Source: Anniella stebbinsi (lineage: Eukaryota; Chordata; Lepidosauria; Squamata; Anniellidae). From it: DNA of 64,000 nucleotides. Below are positions 27,176 through 38,784 of the stretch, one piece after another; the first letter of the stretch is position 1; each line of letters opens with the position of its first letter. The DNA is taken from the NCBI GenBank assembly GCA_029215795.1, contig JARDYH010000007.1:93883263-93947262 (forward strand). Direction: 5' to 3'. Made by a program: the position numbers and the translations under genes. The notes beneath the pieces are model-generated. The model saw nothing but the letters and a program-made list of their open reading frames with translations. It had not been told where the DNA came from and made no database searches.

Positions 27176-28510
27176 TGTGTTGTGTTTCTTTTTTGTGAAG
27201 CTGATCTAGTTCCCACTGGCCAGAAAAAAAAAAATAGCTTGGCCCATTTGTGTGTTTGTGTTGCTTTTGATCAGATTGCCAGGAAAATAAGGGTCAAGGG
27301 TATTTTTTCTGCCCTTATGTCAGGGATGGGCAATTGTTTTACATTCCCTTCTGGGTAAGTTGTTGTGGGGGACTGAGTGGGGTCCCCTCCTGTACACACA
27401 CACACACAGACTTCTCACACACAGGGGGATCTTCATTAGGATTGGGAACTAAGACTCCCCCTCCCCCCATACTATTCAGCTGATCAGCACTCTTCTTCCT
27501 GGTGGGGGGGGGAGGGGGGTGCTCCCTTTCTGCCTAGTCACTGAAGTCTTGGGCTGAGCGTGCTTGAAGTCACGTGGATTGCATGTGTCCCTGCTGGTCA
27601 CCCACGCCTGCCTTAGATGGGTTTTGTGCTAGAATCCATTCCTGGGCTCACCCCAAACAGCTGGCTTCTCCCCCAAGACCTCAAGGGTCCCAGGAAGTGG
27701 GGTGGGAGCAAACCCAAAGCACCTCTGGGATGACATGGTGAAAAGGATCCTGTGGATATGTGCCCATGAAGGCTAACAAATGGGTGGACTCAAACATACA
27801 TGTGTTATCCTTTGTTTCTGTGTACAGCACCCTCTGGGGTCTTGTCCAGGTTTATTGCTGAGCCCATGAAAGAGACCAAGAAGACTTCTGAATATACCAT
27901 AACGACAAAAAACAAGTCTCCATGCCCTGGATGGTTCTCCTCTGTCTTCTCTTGTCGCTTATGCATCTAGGTAGAACCTAGCAAGTTACTAAAAATAGTT
28001 CAACACGGAAGGGCCCCTGGAATTATACTGGGATCAGGTGTCTTCTTTTTCTTTGGTCTTGATTTAACTCCCCCACCCCTCACAATTTATATATTTCCCT
28101 TCAACAAGAATCTTCTATTCCCCCCTCCCCCCGCAACGCACACACGTTTGTCCACAAATCAAATGTGTAAAATTGTTGTACAGATTTGTGTACAGCCAAT
28201 AGTGAAGATCAATCCAGATCACATTTGCAATTGCAGAATGAGAGGCTCATGAAGTCTTGGGCTCTGAGGAGGCCTAAACCATCTGGAGAGCATTTTGAAA
28301 TGTGCTTAACATTTTGAACTCACCATGACCCACCAAGTTTAGGCCTGTCCAGTGAGAGAATGTGACTGCAGTACAATGAATGGTATAACTTGGGGCAGGG
28401 AACAGAAGCCTTGATGCAGTGACTGCACCTTTCTCTCCAAATCCCTTGATTGAAGGGTTATATCGTTATTATGACCTTGACACATAGTACCTTGAGACAT
28501 GGCTCCTGGC
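27176..28510. other. Intergenic, no gene seen
   Basis: Mixed sequence with a short CA repeat (27395-27412) and C/G runs (27506-27520). No recognisable gene or repeat family. Confidence 0.55.
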
Positions 28511-29168
28511 ATAGTAGCGCCCCTTCCTAGAGTTGGAAGACCTAAAATCAGTAGTGCACGCGCTGGTAACTTCGAGACTTGACTTCTGCAATGCGCTGTA
28601 CATAGGGCTACCTCTGTGCCTAGTCCAGAAACTTCAACTAGTTCAAAATATGGCAGCCAGGTTGGTCACCGGTACATCTAGGGGTGACCACATTACACCA
28701 GTTTTAAAATCTCTTCACTGGCTGTCAATCAGTTTCCAGGTGAAGTACAAAGTGTTGGTTATTACCTTTAAAGCCCTACATGGTTTGGGTCCAGGTTACC
28801 TGCGGGATCGCCTTCTCCCATACAATCCGCCCCGCACGCTCAGGTCCTCTGGGAAGAATTTATTACAGTCAACAAGAACTAGACTGACAACCGTTACCCA
28901 GAGGACCTTCTCTTCTGCCGCTCCCAGATTGTGGAATGACCTGCCGGGAGAGATTCGCCAACTTACTAGTCTTCAGGAATTTAAAAGATCTATAAAGACT
29001 GATCTCTTCCGGCAGGCCTACCCAGATGAATTTTAAAGTGTTTTATTGGTGTTTTATTGGTGTTTTAATGATGTACTGGTTTTATCTGCTTTTAATCAGT
29101 TTTTGTATCTTGTGTTTGGTGTTGTTCCCCGCCTCGATCCGTTGGGAGAGGCGGGTGATAAATAAATA

Positions 29169-29201
<33 letters not shown>

Positions 29202-29203
29202 GT
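28511..29203 (+). mobile_element. L2-like LINE, 3' end with 167-codon open fragment and (TTA)n tail
   Basis: The frame 28533-29036 encodes VVHALVTSRLDFCNALYIGL, LVQNMAARLVTGTSRGDHIT, FKALHGLGPGYLRDRLLPY and APRLWNDLPGE, the C-terminal part of an L2/CR1-clade RT ORF. It ends in a natural position (QAYPDEF, stop at 29036). The tail is ttttattggtgttttattgg, cgcctcgatccg, gataaataaat and (TTA)n at 29167-29202. It is the same family as the inverted copy at 8698-9290. The 5' truncation is typical of LINEs. It is inactive, but the frame is clean, so the copy is rather young. Confidence 0.88.
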
Positions 29204-29223
29204 CCTCGCCTTGTGGTGGTGGT

Positions 29224-29303
29224 ATTTTGGCCTACAACTCTCATCAACCATGATCATTGGCTATACTGGCTAGGGCTGATGGGAGATGTAGTCAGCCAAA
29301 ATG
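29224..29303. repeat. Palindromic MITE-like repeat, short copy
   Basis: It reads ttttggcctacaactctcat ... tgatgggagatgtagtcagccaaaat. It belongs to the same palindrome family as 12319-12425, with shortened ends. Confidence 0.65.
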
Positions 29304-30809
29304 TTTTTTCTTATAAATCGCCATAAAGGAGAACAAAAGAAAATGCACATCTGGATAAAATGTGCATGTATGAGTGAGCAGGTGTTGTGCAAATTTAGAA
29401 AGTTTTATTATAATTTATTTTATTTTTATTTATTTGGCAGAATCGACACTACTTTTTATAACAGTTTATAATGGTTTTGATAACTGTTCAGGCTCAGGTT
29501 TTCAAACCGTTTTCAAAGTGTTATATCCTGCTTAGTGTAGATCTGGCCTTCATTTACAATATTTATATACCGCTCAATTATCTAAAACAGATTCCAGAAT
29601 GGTGAACATAGGTATAAACAGTAAAAGACAGAAGAGTTAAAAAGCAAATTAAAATGGTTCAATTTTAAACAAAGAAACTAGAAAGACAGTGGCTAGTCAG
29701 TCGAGCAAGGCTTCGCGAAACAGGACTGTTTCCAGATAGAGACACAGTCCTGCTCACCAGAGTGTGGCAGACTGTGACCTGTGTGCCTGCCTGTCTGGTC
29801 TGCCACCCAGATACTAACTGGCGAGGGGCAAAGTTCTGATGGATCTTTTTCATTCAACCGGGATTGGGCAGGAGAAGCCCTAGGCAAAGGAGGAGGAGGA
29901 GGAGGAGGAGAGAGGCGGAGGGCAGGGCACTTTGCAAGGCGGATAAAGCCCAGTTGCCTATTTGAGTTAGGCTTCATTTCAACTGTGGGGAAGACTGAAG
30001 GGCTAAAACGGGAGTGCAGACTCTCCTTCAGCGCCAAAGGCTCCATCCCACTTCAGAGGGTTGGGGGGGGGGTGTCTGCATTTCAAGGGAGGCCCCAAAA
30101 CTGGAAAGACCAGCACAGTTTAGCCTAACTAGCAAATGCCTTAGGAGAGGCACTGCAACCTTTTCAGGTGGGGGAAAATTGCACAAAAGCTCAGGACCCA
30201 ACAATGGGGGAAAGGGGCGGAGGGTGAAGGAAAGGGGCCGCGGCCTTCTGGGGAACTCTGGAGGGCTGGATTTGGCCCTTGGATGGCTGGGTTTGGTGCT
30301 TGGGCTGAAGGCTGCACCCCTCTGGGCTAAAGCAAACATCCTCATGGGAAAGCTGGTTTCTGAGGAAGCATGTGAACTAGGGCTTCCAAGGGCTTCCGTG
30401 GCTTGCTCACGTGTTTGTGGGCCTTTTCATTGCTCCCCTAATTCTTGTTGGCTTCAAAGAGACAAATTCCTGGAGGACAAAAGGCTCGTCATGGTGGCTT
30501 TATGGAAACTCCCTGTTCAGAGGCAGTAAGTCTCTCAGTAGCAGCTGCTGGGGCACAGCAATGGATGGATTCCAGGCGAGAAAGAGAGGCCGGCAAAGAA
30601 GGCCCGGCCGGACCCAGACACCCACAGGGCCATCTACCACCAGCTGCCCTGTGGGAAGGATCCTGGTGACTTGTTACATGCTCATATGGTGGCTTTGAAA
30701 CACCTTAGAAGGATTTGTATCCTGAAAAGCAGCAGGCTAATAAAGAATTGCCACAAATACATCTCTCGCTTGCGAGCATCTATCTGGGCACAGCCACCCT
30801 GAGAAACAG
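29304..30809. other. Intergenic, no gene seen
   Basis: It includes an AT-rich LINE-like fragment (about 29555-29640, tatttataccgctcaatta), a (GGA)n patch at 29889-29909 and some GC-rich sequence (29870-30350) with unconvincing ORFs on both strands. I see no exon structure. Confidence 0.5.
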
Positions 30810-30883
30810 GCCATGAGAGAACCGCCCAGAGAGCTTCGGCTATGGGGCGGTATAAAAATGCAATAAATAAATAAATAAATCCA
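30810..30883 (+). mobile_element. L2-like LINE 3' terminus
   Basis: It reads agagaaccgcccagagagct, tcggctatggggcggtataa, aaatgcaataaataaataa. This is the very end of the L2-like subfamily also present inverted at 40432-40975 and 63168-63400. It terminates in an (AAAT)n microsatellite. Confidence 0.82.
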
Positions 30884-31443
30884 TGGGACTAGCTCAGGGG
30901 TGGGTCACATGCTGCCTGTGGGCTGCAAAGTGCCCCCCTCCCAGTGCAGCCCCCACAGCCTGGCACCACCACAGCACTGCTGGAATTTATGGTGGCAAAA
31001 ACAAAAGAGCTGTTTTGCTGCTGATATAAGCAGCAAGCCGCTATGGAATGCTGCAACGGCCAAACTTAGATTGTTTTCGAGCTAAATTTGGCCAGCATCA
31101 CCTTCCATAAGGGGCAAACAGGTGCTTTTTTCTTTACTTTTTTTGCCACCACTGAATTCTGCAGGGTGCTGGCAGCAGGAGTGGGGCTCACAGAGGGAGG
31201 GGGTTTGGCCCGTGCTGGTGGTGATGAAAATGGCCCTGGACCTCCACCTCTGGACTAAATGGACCTCTGGTTTGATCCAACAGGGCTTTCTTAAGAAAGA
31301 TGGTGTCATGTAGGTGATGGAGGCAGTGGACTATCTAAAACAAGACCCCTTTATCCAAATGTCTGATTATCCTGCCAGCAGGACATGGGGAGAAATACTT
31401 TACCGACATCCTGTTCTGAGGTGGCCAAGCATTTAGTCTCTAA

Positions 31444-31798
31444 GGCCTCCTCCACACGGGGCGTTTAATGAGCCTTGAAGGCTCATTATAAATTTTACCT
31501 ACACACCAGCGGAGCGCAAAACGGGCATACAGGCGCGTTATCTCCCCGATAATGCGCATTTTCGAACGCGCGTTAAATAGCGACTTTTATTTTGCTCCGG
31601 CCGTTAAAGCGCATTTTCGCTGTGTGAACAAGCGATTATGCGCATTAACTACCTGGAAAGCGCTTTTTGGGCATCTTTTAATGCGCTTCGCCGCTTCTCG
31701 CCGCCTCCCGTGCAGAGGGATTGTGAGTAAATGCGCCTCCGCGATAATGCGCATAATCGCGGAACCAGGCGCAAAGGCGCATTCTTGTGGAGGGGGCC
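31444..31798 (+). mobile_element. PIF/Harbinger-like MITE, GCGCAT-rich family, copy 2 (complete)
   Basis: The best-preserved copy: 355 bases from GGCCTCCTCCACACGGGG to TTGTGGAGGGGGCC. The ends are inverted repeats (GGCC[T/C]CCTCCACA), flanked by TAA at 31441-31443 and 31799-31801. A 3-bp TAA duplication with GG...CC termini is the signature of PIF/Harbinger transposition. The body is a chain of TGCGCATTA/TAATGCGC palindromes and keeps many CpGs. It is non-coding; the long ORF across it (31552-32202) is incidental. Confidence 0.85.
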
Positions 31799-31801
31799 TA
31801 A

Positions 31802-32312
31802 GGCACAAGGGCCTTTTTGTTCCCCCCTCCCAAGTCTCTAGTTCTGCTCTCCTCAGACCCACCCAAGGCATTCGATTGTTCGTTGTGGGCCTCTTCCCCC
31901 GCAAGAAATATCTCCCCTCTTCTCTTTCCAGGCTCAGCAGGAGCGCATGCCAGCATCAGCAAGCTACAGTTCTAGCCTTCCAGGTCATTAAACAAAATCA
32001 ATCCGTATTTAGTGATCTCTGTGGCTGCCCACCAGCCAGCACCCCGGCCGCCTCCTGCCCCATGGCCGGCTGCTTGTGCAGACGGCCCTCCAGTGGCAAC
32101 TCAAGGTGCATGGTTGCAAGAGCTTTGTTCTCCTTCAAACTGACTTCTTCCATCACAGAAGAGTTGTTCCATCCAAATCCTCTCTCCTTTGGCTTTTTTT
32201 GATTTGTCTAAATGCCTGCTTTCCTCACCCACGGACTGCCAAAGCCAGAGAGAATCTGAAGGGTAGTTCTACAGTACACGCTTGTATTAGTTTTTTTTTT
32301 TATCAATTTCAC
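31802..32312. other. Intergenic, no gene seen
   Basis: About 500 bases between two foldback elements. Nothing recognisable. Confidence 0.6.
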
Positions 32313-32658
32313 TGACCCTGTTCAGACAACATGCCAAGTCGTGGTTAGGCCACTCACCGTTTTGCAGCAAATAGTTAGTGACTGTGTTTAAACCGTGGTT
32401 ATGTAACCACCATCGTTAGGAATGGTTCACATGACGTGCTAACTCATGGTTGATATGACACACTAAGCCGGAATGTTTAGCTCAAAGTGCTTAACCACCT
32501 GTGGCTTAGCATGTTGGTTGAACAGGTCATTATAATCATGTAATGTGAACCATGACTTAGTGTGCCGTGTGAACCACGGTTTAAACATGCACACTAACCA
32601 TTTGCTGCAAAAGGGTTAGCAGCCTAACTATGGCTTAGTGTGTGATCTGAGTAGGCCC
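32313..32658. repeat. Foldback MITE-like repeat (GTTCAGACAACA terminus)
   Basis: The left end is gaccctgttcagacaacatg and the right end gtgtgatctgagtaggccc. Long internal arms match in inverse order: ttttgcagcaaatagttagt versus actaaccatttgctgcaaaa, and tttaaaccgtggtt versus aaccacggtttaaa. About 345 bases, non-coding. Confidence 0.7.
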
Positions 32659-32679
32659 ACTGTAATTTCTTATTTATAT

Positions 32680-32908
32680 ATGTATTTGTTACATTTATAT
32701 CCTGTGTCTTTTTCTGTGGATCCCAAGGTAGTACATGATCTTCCTCCTTTCCATTTTATCCTCACAACAACCCTGTGAGGTAGGTTAGGCTGAGAGTCAT
32801 TGACTGCCTCAAAGTTGCTCAGTGAGCTTCCTGGCTGCGTGGGGGGATCGAACCCGGGTATCCCAAGTCCCAACCCAACGCTCTAACCGCTATATTACAT
32901 TGCCACTA
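32680..32908 (-). mobile_element. tRNA-derived SINE
   Basis: On the minus strand it opens with a tRNA-like head: tatagcggttagagcgttgg (A-box-like), then gggatacccgggttcgatcc (B box). The body follows (gctcactgagcaactttgag, ctaacctacctcacagggtt, gttgtgaggataaaatgg) and then an AT-rich 3' end. It is the same family as 38785-39000. It is a SINE, not a functional tRNA gene. Confidence 0.8.
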
Positions 32909-34329
32909 ATGGCTGTCCCTGAAGAATCCTGGGAATTGTAATTTGCTGATGGTGCTGAGAGTTGTCCATCACTCTCCCTGTGTCTTTCGTGTCTTGCTGA
33001 TCTTAAAGAAATGTCTCTTCCTTCACAGTTTTCTGGGAGCAGGTTTTTCTTTTAGTAATTCCATTGGCTTTGCTCTCCTCGGTTCCATCAGAGCAATTCA
33101 GTGATTGTTTTGCTCATTTTGTAGGCAGTTTTCACTGCCATTGGCTGCAGTGCTTGAAGGTTCAGGCTGAAAACGTCGCTTGGATCTTCTCCAGATTGTC
33201 CAGTGGGATTTTTAGTCTTGCCATTACTCACTCCGTCTGGCGGGAGCTTTTTACTCCTGCTGTTAAAAGGGAAGCTCAGCCCATCCATTAGAGGTTATTT
33301 ATTTATTTAAAAATATATAAGCCACTTAAAGCCCAGAGTTGGCAACAACAAGCATCAACCTTAAACATAAAATATGATTATGAAGATGTCTTGAGAGCTG
33401 CTCCAACATAGTAGCAAAGCAGCTCGGCTGTGGATCTCTTGCCTCTGCCGTGAGCCTAAGCTGTGCAGTTGGACACTTGCAGCCTCATACTGGTCTAACA
33501 TACAGGGTTGTTGTATGGATTACAAACAAGTTAATGAACACGAAGTGCTTTGAATGCTCCAAAGCAGGGATAGACAACAGGGTGCACCCATGCAGCCCTC
33601 GACACCTTTCTCGGTGCCCACCAAGGTGCCCTGTCCTTCTCACTATTCTTTTTTAATTAACACATTTTCTTTCTGGTAGCTGGGATTGCTGTGAAATAGG
33701 TTTCTGTTGCTAAGAACTGGCTTCAAGGGGATTCTTCAGTGTGTTGGGGGTTCAGCCACCACCTCTGCCTGATATCAGTCTTTTGGGCAGGTTACTTTGT
33801 CCTTTGCCTCCCATGTAGCCATTTTGTGGCAGTGCCCAGGACAGTTTCTCTAATTGCCAGGTGTGTCCATGACCCAAAAGTGCTCTAAAGTGCTCTACAC
33901 ATTCTAAGAATTCTTCTAAAACACAGCATAAATAACCGCACTTGAAACACTTGAGGACAAATCTATGTTCTGGTGAAGACCTCCACCAGTATGCCAGAGC
34001 CATATACTGGTATAACTGGCTGAGATCCCGGGCTCCCCAAGCAGCAATGTCAAAAACACAATCACTGCAATAACAGTTGGGGGGTGGGAGGCAACAAGTA
34101 ACAATACCCCCCTCCCCCATGTTGACCTGAGAACTGGCACTCTGTCTCCAGCCGCTGTTTCTGCCACTGCCGCCACAAGACCTGGCTGTGATCCTGTAAG
34201 AATGGATACACTGTGAGTGTTGTTGTCCACATTTGCCAAATAAGTGGGGCAGAATGCGAGGCTTGGTGCAGCCAACAAAGGAGGTGGTGCCTTCCCATTG
34301 CATGGTAGGAACCCTGCACTGGACTGGAC
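32909..34329. other. Intergenic with repeat scraps
   Basis: It contains a foldback-repeat scrap (gaatcctgggaattgtaatt, 32925), an A/T-rich LINE-like 3' scrap (33290-33385) and a tagccattttgtggcagtgc motif near 33816 resembling 6495-6545. No gene. Confidence 0.5.
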
Positions 34330-34550
34330 TGACTCAGCGACGGAGCACCCGGTTTGCCTGCCAAAGGTCCCCGTTCCAGTCCCTGCTATCTCCAGGAGGA
34401 GGAGGGCTCCTGCCAGAAGCCCTGGACAGCCACCGCCAGTCAGTTGCTCAGGCAGCAGTACCAACGGGCTGGCCTGGGAGAAGGCAGCTTCCCGTGCTCC
34501 CGTCAGGAATTGTGCCGAACCACCATGCTGTACTCTGTCCCAGCGGCCCC
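34330..34550 (+). mobile_element. tRNA-derived SINE, second family
   Basis: The tRNA-like head is gactcagcgacggagcaccc ... aaggtccccgttccagtccc (A- and B-box remnants). It is followed by tgctatctccaggaggagga, gccctggacagccaccgcca, gtcagt, and gaaggcagcttcccgtg. Other copies are at 40110-40275 and 37655-37890. Confidence 0.75.
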
Positions 34551-34574
34551 CAGCCTGGTATGATGCATATGCAT

Positions 34575-34671
34575 TAGGACTACAACCCCCATCACCCCCA
34601 GCCTTCATAACCATTCTGGCTGGGAATGATGGAAGTTGCAGTCCAGCACATCTGGAGGGCCCAGGTTGGGG
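34575..34671. repeat. Palindromic MITE-like repeat
   Basis: It reads aggactacaacccccatcac ... ggaagttgcagtccagcaca, tctggagggcccaggttggg. Same family as 12319-12425. Confidence 0.7.
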
Positions 34672-34784
34672 ATGCCTGTTATTCACACTCACTCAGGAGT
34701 AAGCTCCATAGGGCTCCATAGGGCTTACTTCAGAGTAAACATACATGGGATGGGGCTGTTAAAGTAACAATCAATTGTTCACCC

Positions 34785-34935
34785 CAGGGGACCCTGGGAA
34801 CTGTAGTTTTGTGAAGGAAGCTAGGGGTTTCTCACCAGAATACGTTTTTTTAAAAAAATGTAAAACAGAATTCTCAGCACACCCATGAAATTACAATTCC
34901 TAGGGTTCTTTGGGAGAAGCTGTGGCAGTTTAACT
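34785..34935. repeat. Foldback repeat (GGGAACTGTAGTT family)
   Basis: The left arm gggaccctgggaactgtagt and cagaatacg and the right arm acagaattctcagcacaccc, aattacaattcctagggttc, are inverse of each other around an A/T core (tttttttaaaaaaa). It is a different family from the CCAACCTGG palindromes. Confidence 0.6.
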
Positions 34936-35635
34936 GATGTGACATTGATTGGTGCTGGTAGTCCAAAGATGGTAGTCCATACATCCACTTTAGACCTCCT
35001 TCCCTCTGGCCCAAAATGGAAAAGAGGTGTGTTGGGTTTCTGAACCCTTCTCTACCCCTGATTGCTTTTTGCATGTCATCCACAGAAGGGCCCACCTTCC
35101 ACCACCACCTCTGAAGACTAAATTCAAGGAAAGGCGGCTTTACATGTAACTTGTCTTGTCCTCAAGGAGGATGCAGGGAGCACAGCACCCACGATGCTTC
35201 CCCCTCCCCCCCCCACTTTGTAACTGCCGGGATGAGAAGGGTCAGGGCTGCAGTGTGGAATTGACAGAAAGGGCTTTGAGCCCCAAAGAAATCCACTTTA
35301 CACCAAATGGGAAGCCTTGATATCATTTGCTTGCCAAAAGGAATATACAGAGCAGAGGGCATTGTGTTCCCAGTTCATTTTTCCAGTAGAGTGCCTCTGA
35401 CTTTGACCCAGTCTTCCCCAACCTGGCATCCTCCAGATGTGCTCAATTACAATGCCCACCATCCTCATCCAGCAGGGTGACATTTGTGTGGAGAAATTTG
35501 ATGAGGGACTCCATAGGATTTCTATTTTTTTTCCTCCCATAGAAGTGAAGTCAAAGGTGAAAGATTCACCTGTGTGCTGGGAAGCTGTCAAAAAGCACAG
35601 CAGCCTGAATGGTGGTGGGAAAGGGTTAAGGCTTC
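34936..35635. other. Intergenic, no gene seen
   Basis: Contains a fragment of the CCAACCTGG palindrome near 35411-35470 and a C run near 35203-35214. No gene. Confidence 0.55.
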
Positions 35636-36485
35636 ACAGAATCATAGAATAGTAGAGTTGGAAGGGGCAGATAAGGCCATCGTGTCCAACCCCCTGTTCA
35701 ATGCAGGAATCCACCTTAAAGCATCCCTGACAGATGGTTGTCCAGCTGCCTCTTGAAGGCCTCTAGTGTGGAAGAGCCCATGGCCTCCCTAAGTAATCGG
35801 TTCCATTGTTGTACTGCTCTAACAGCCAGGAAGTTTTTCCTGAGGTCCAGCCAGAATTTGGCTTTCTGTAACTTGAGCCCATTATTCCGCGTCCTGCACT
35901 CTGGGATGATCGAGAAGAGATCCTGGCCCTCTTCTGTGTGACAACCTTTCAAGTATTTGAAGAGTGCTATCATGTCTTCCCTCAGTCTAAACATGCCCAG
36001 TTCTTTCAATCTCTCCTCATAGGGCTTTGTTTCCAGACTCCCAATCATCCTGGTTGCCCTCCTCTGAACCCCCTCCAGCTTGTCTGCATCCTTGTTGAAG
36101 TATGGTGTTCAGAACTGAATGCTGTACTCAAGATGAGGCCTAACCAGTGCCAAATAGGGAGGAACCAGTACTTTGCGCAATTTGGAAGCTATTAATGCAG
36201 CCCAACATAGCATTTGCTTTTTTTGCAGCCACATCACACTGTTGGCTCCTATTCAGCTTGTGACCTACAATAATTTCAAGATCCTTCTCACTTGCAGTAT
36301 TGCTGAGCCAAGTATCCCCCATCTTGTAACTGTGCATTTGGTTTCTTTTTCCTAGGTGTAGAACTGAACATTTATCCCTATTAAATTTCATTCAGTTGTT
36401 TTCAGCCGAGCACTCCAGCCTATCAAGATCATTTTGGAGTTTGTTCCTGTCTTCCAGAATATTAGCGATCCCACCCAATTTTGTT
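35636..36485 (-). mobile_element. CR1 LINE, 3' end with ORF2 C-terminal remnants
   Basis: On the minus strand the frames 36391-36140 (MKFNRDKCSVLHLGKRNQMH, SQQCDVAAKKANAMLGCI) and 36048-35716 (SLETKPYEERLKELGMF, FKYLKGCHTEEGQDLFSIIP, VRAVQQWNRLLREA) are the well-known C-terminal part of CR1 ORF2. They are interrupted by frameshifts. The 3' tail is ctattctatgattctgtg at 35653-35636, the CR1-specific octamer-type end. It is 5'-truncated and inactive. Confidence 0.93.
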
Positions 36486-36599
36486 AGCAGCTCTCAGAAG
36501 ATCTTTGGTCCTTTCACTGCCAGGCAAAAACATCCCTGGCTTGGCTCAGTCTGCAACACTCCAGAGGCCTAGGAGGTGCCCCAAAACACCTTTCTGTAA

Positions 36600-36705
36600 C
36601 CCAGATGTCTTGGACTATGGCTCCCATCATCCCCAGCCAGCACTGGATGGGGATGATGGGAGTTGTGGTCCAAGACATCTGGACACCGGGCACCAGGTTG
36701 AGGGA
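36600..36705. repeat. Palindromic MITE-like repeat
   Basis: Near-perfect hairpin: ccagatgtcttggactatgg, ctcccatcatcccca and tggggatgatgggagttgtg, gtccaagacatctgg. Same family as 12319-12425. The arms are about 45 bases. Confidence 0.8.
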
Positions 36706-37654
36706 AGCTGGCTAGTCATGATTGTATCTCCTTTTGCTGCCCATAGCAGAGGAAGGCAGGACCCCTCTCTTGGAAAGGCGTTCTCAAGTAGGAATTCTTG
36801 TTCTCTTTGGGAAAATCTGAATCATCCCCTTTGCTCCAGCTGTTGGGTGATGATTTTCCAAAGAAGGGAAGATTTGCTAAGTATTCTCATGTTTCCATTA
36901 TGACCAGGTGCCTTCCCTCTGGCACTCACTCCGTCAGCTCCCTCGCCGTGGGGCCTGATTCTCTCTTTCCGGCAAGGACGTTTCTCCCTTGAGAACAAAA
37001 TGTGGACTTATGATAATAAGGAGGAGGATCCGGGTAGTGACCCAAAGAAACGCTCATTTTGCTTCTCTTTGGCCACAAGAGGTCGCTGTGAATTCGCTTT
37101 CGCACTGAGATTTCTTTTAGTCGCGCTCTTTGGCTCGCCCAGAAAAACAATTAGGACGCAGCAGGAGGCACGTGCTGGGGATTGCAACCCCAGACTCGCT
37201 GCCGCTCGCTAGATTTGCCTTCTCTCTGCATGAATCAGCTCTTTGCCATGAATTCCCTCATACGTATCTCTTACTTTAGCCTTCCTTGGTGTTGGGCTAA
37301 AGTAAGACGTTTTGGGCTGCAACTCCCATCAACCCCAAACTGGTGAGGGATGCCGGGAGCAGTAGTCTAAAAAAAATCTTCAGGGCATCACATTGTGGAA
37401 GGATGTCCTACTCTGTTAACAATCACATTCTATATGATTGATTATAGATATTATACTACAGTAGGATAAGGGAAGCTAGAGGAACTCCATCCAGCCCTCC
37501 TCCCCGGCTGCAGCTCCTGGCCTTGTGCGCCTTCTCCTCAGTGTTTTCGCTTTCCCTCGTTCCTCCAGACCGCTCCCTCCCTCTTCCAGCTCTGCCCTCT
37601 CCCGTGATTCGTCCCCCACCCTCTTTACCAGGCTGTCTGCTTTTTCAGCCCCAG
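36706..37654. other. Intergenic, no gene seen
   Basis: It includes a short palindrome-family fragment at 37312-37372. No exon is recognisable. Confidence 0.55.
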
Positions 37655-37965
37655 CTTCCTCCTGCGCAACACTCAGAAGATGTCTTGCATCTCTTAGGAA
37701 ACTGCCTTGGACAAAGGGGTCCATCAACTTGGTCCATCTAATCAGTCTTGTCACCACTGACTGGCAGTGGCTTTCCAAGGCCTTAAGCAGAATTCTTTCC
37801 AAGCCCTACCTGGAAATGCTAGGATTTGAATCTGGGACCTTTTACATGTAAAGCACAGGCTCTCCCACTATGTTATAGTCCTTTCCTCGCAAGCTGTGGC
37901 TCCTCTTTCCCCAGTTGCACGGACTTGCCTGGGAATTGAACCCAGGACCTCTGGCACCCAAAGGG
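37655..37965 (-). mobile_element. Two adjacent tRNA-derived SINE pieces
   Basis: The first (37655-37890) on the minus strand shows gtgctttacatgtaaaaggt, cccagattcaaatccta (B-box-like) and the body …ccactgccagtcagtgg…. A second SINE head lies at 37890-37965: aggtcctgggttcaattccc reads on the minus strand. Both are mutated copies of the family seen at 34330-34550. Confidence 0.6.
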
Positions 37966-38211
37966 AGAAACCTATCCTAGGCCATATTTTCACATATTTT
38001 CTGGCAGGCATTTCTCCAATCTTAATTTTATGGGGTTTATGTAACTTAAACCTGATGGTTTAGAATACAAACTAACAATTCTTAAATCTTCCTGATAAGC
38101 AGATCAGGAAATTAGCAAACCTCCTGTAGCTTTAATACCTGGGCCAAATTTTAGCAGGTGCAACTTATCATACCAAGATAAGAAAAGTTGCGCCTGCTAA
38201 AATCCCTCTAT

Positions 38212-38565
38212 GGCTGCCTCTACAAGAGAGGTTTAATGCTCTTTCAAGGCGCTTAAAAAAATTTACCTCTACAAGAACGGAGTGCAAATCGGGCGTAGAG
38301 GCGCGTTATCTCTCAGATTATGCGCATTATCGAATGCGCGTTAAACAGCGAGTTTTATTTTGCTCCGGCCGTTAAAGCGCATTTTGCCTATGTGAACAAG
38401 CGCTTATGCGCATTAACTACTTGTAAAGCGCATTTTGGTCATCCCTTAATGCGCTTCGCCACCTCTCGCCGCCTCTCACGCAGAGGTATTAGGCGTAAAT
38501 GCGCTTCAGCGATTATGCGCATAATCGCCTAACCAGGCGCAAAAGCAAATCCTTGTAGAGGGGAC
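38212..38565 (+). mobile_element. PIF/Harbinger-like MITE, GCGCAT-rich family, copy 3
   Basis: From ggctgcctctacaagagagg to ccttgtagaggggacc, with inverted ends. The core is the same as copy 2 (attatgcgcattatcgaatg, gttttattttgctccggccg, gattatgcgcataatcgcct). The flanking triplets (TAT and TTG) do not match, so the original duplication is mutated or the ends are slightly off. Confidence 0.8.
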
Positions 38566-38784
38566 CTTGGCCACAGTTAAAGAGAGGAGCCCTGCTCTCC
38601 TCCTCTGCTTAAGAGCACACTGCAAATTCTGGCCTCCACATTGTAATCAAATCAAGGCCATGTAAACACATTTCCTTCTGTTTTTTTGTTTTGTTTTAAA
38701 TTGCTGCAACTGGTGTGCTTTATTCTAAAGCTGCTGAGTCTCTGAGAATTTTGATATATATATATAAGGAGTGATGGCGTGAAA

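Noticed and set aside
31552..32202. 216-codon ORF
   Set aside because: It reads through the GCGCAT MITE. Similar frames appear in every copy of that repeat, and none resembles a protein.
32820..32905. tRNA-like A and B boxes
   Set aside because: They are the head of a SINE followed by a tRNA-unrelated body. No cloverleaf with an acceptor stem can be drawn.
33916..34692. 258-codon minus-strand ORF
   Set aside because: It spans a SINE and a palindromic repeat and has no conserved domain.
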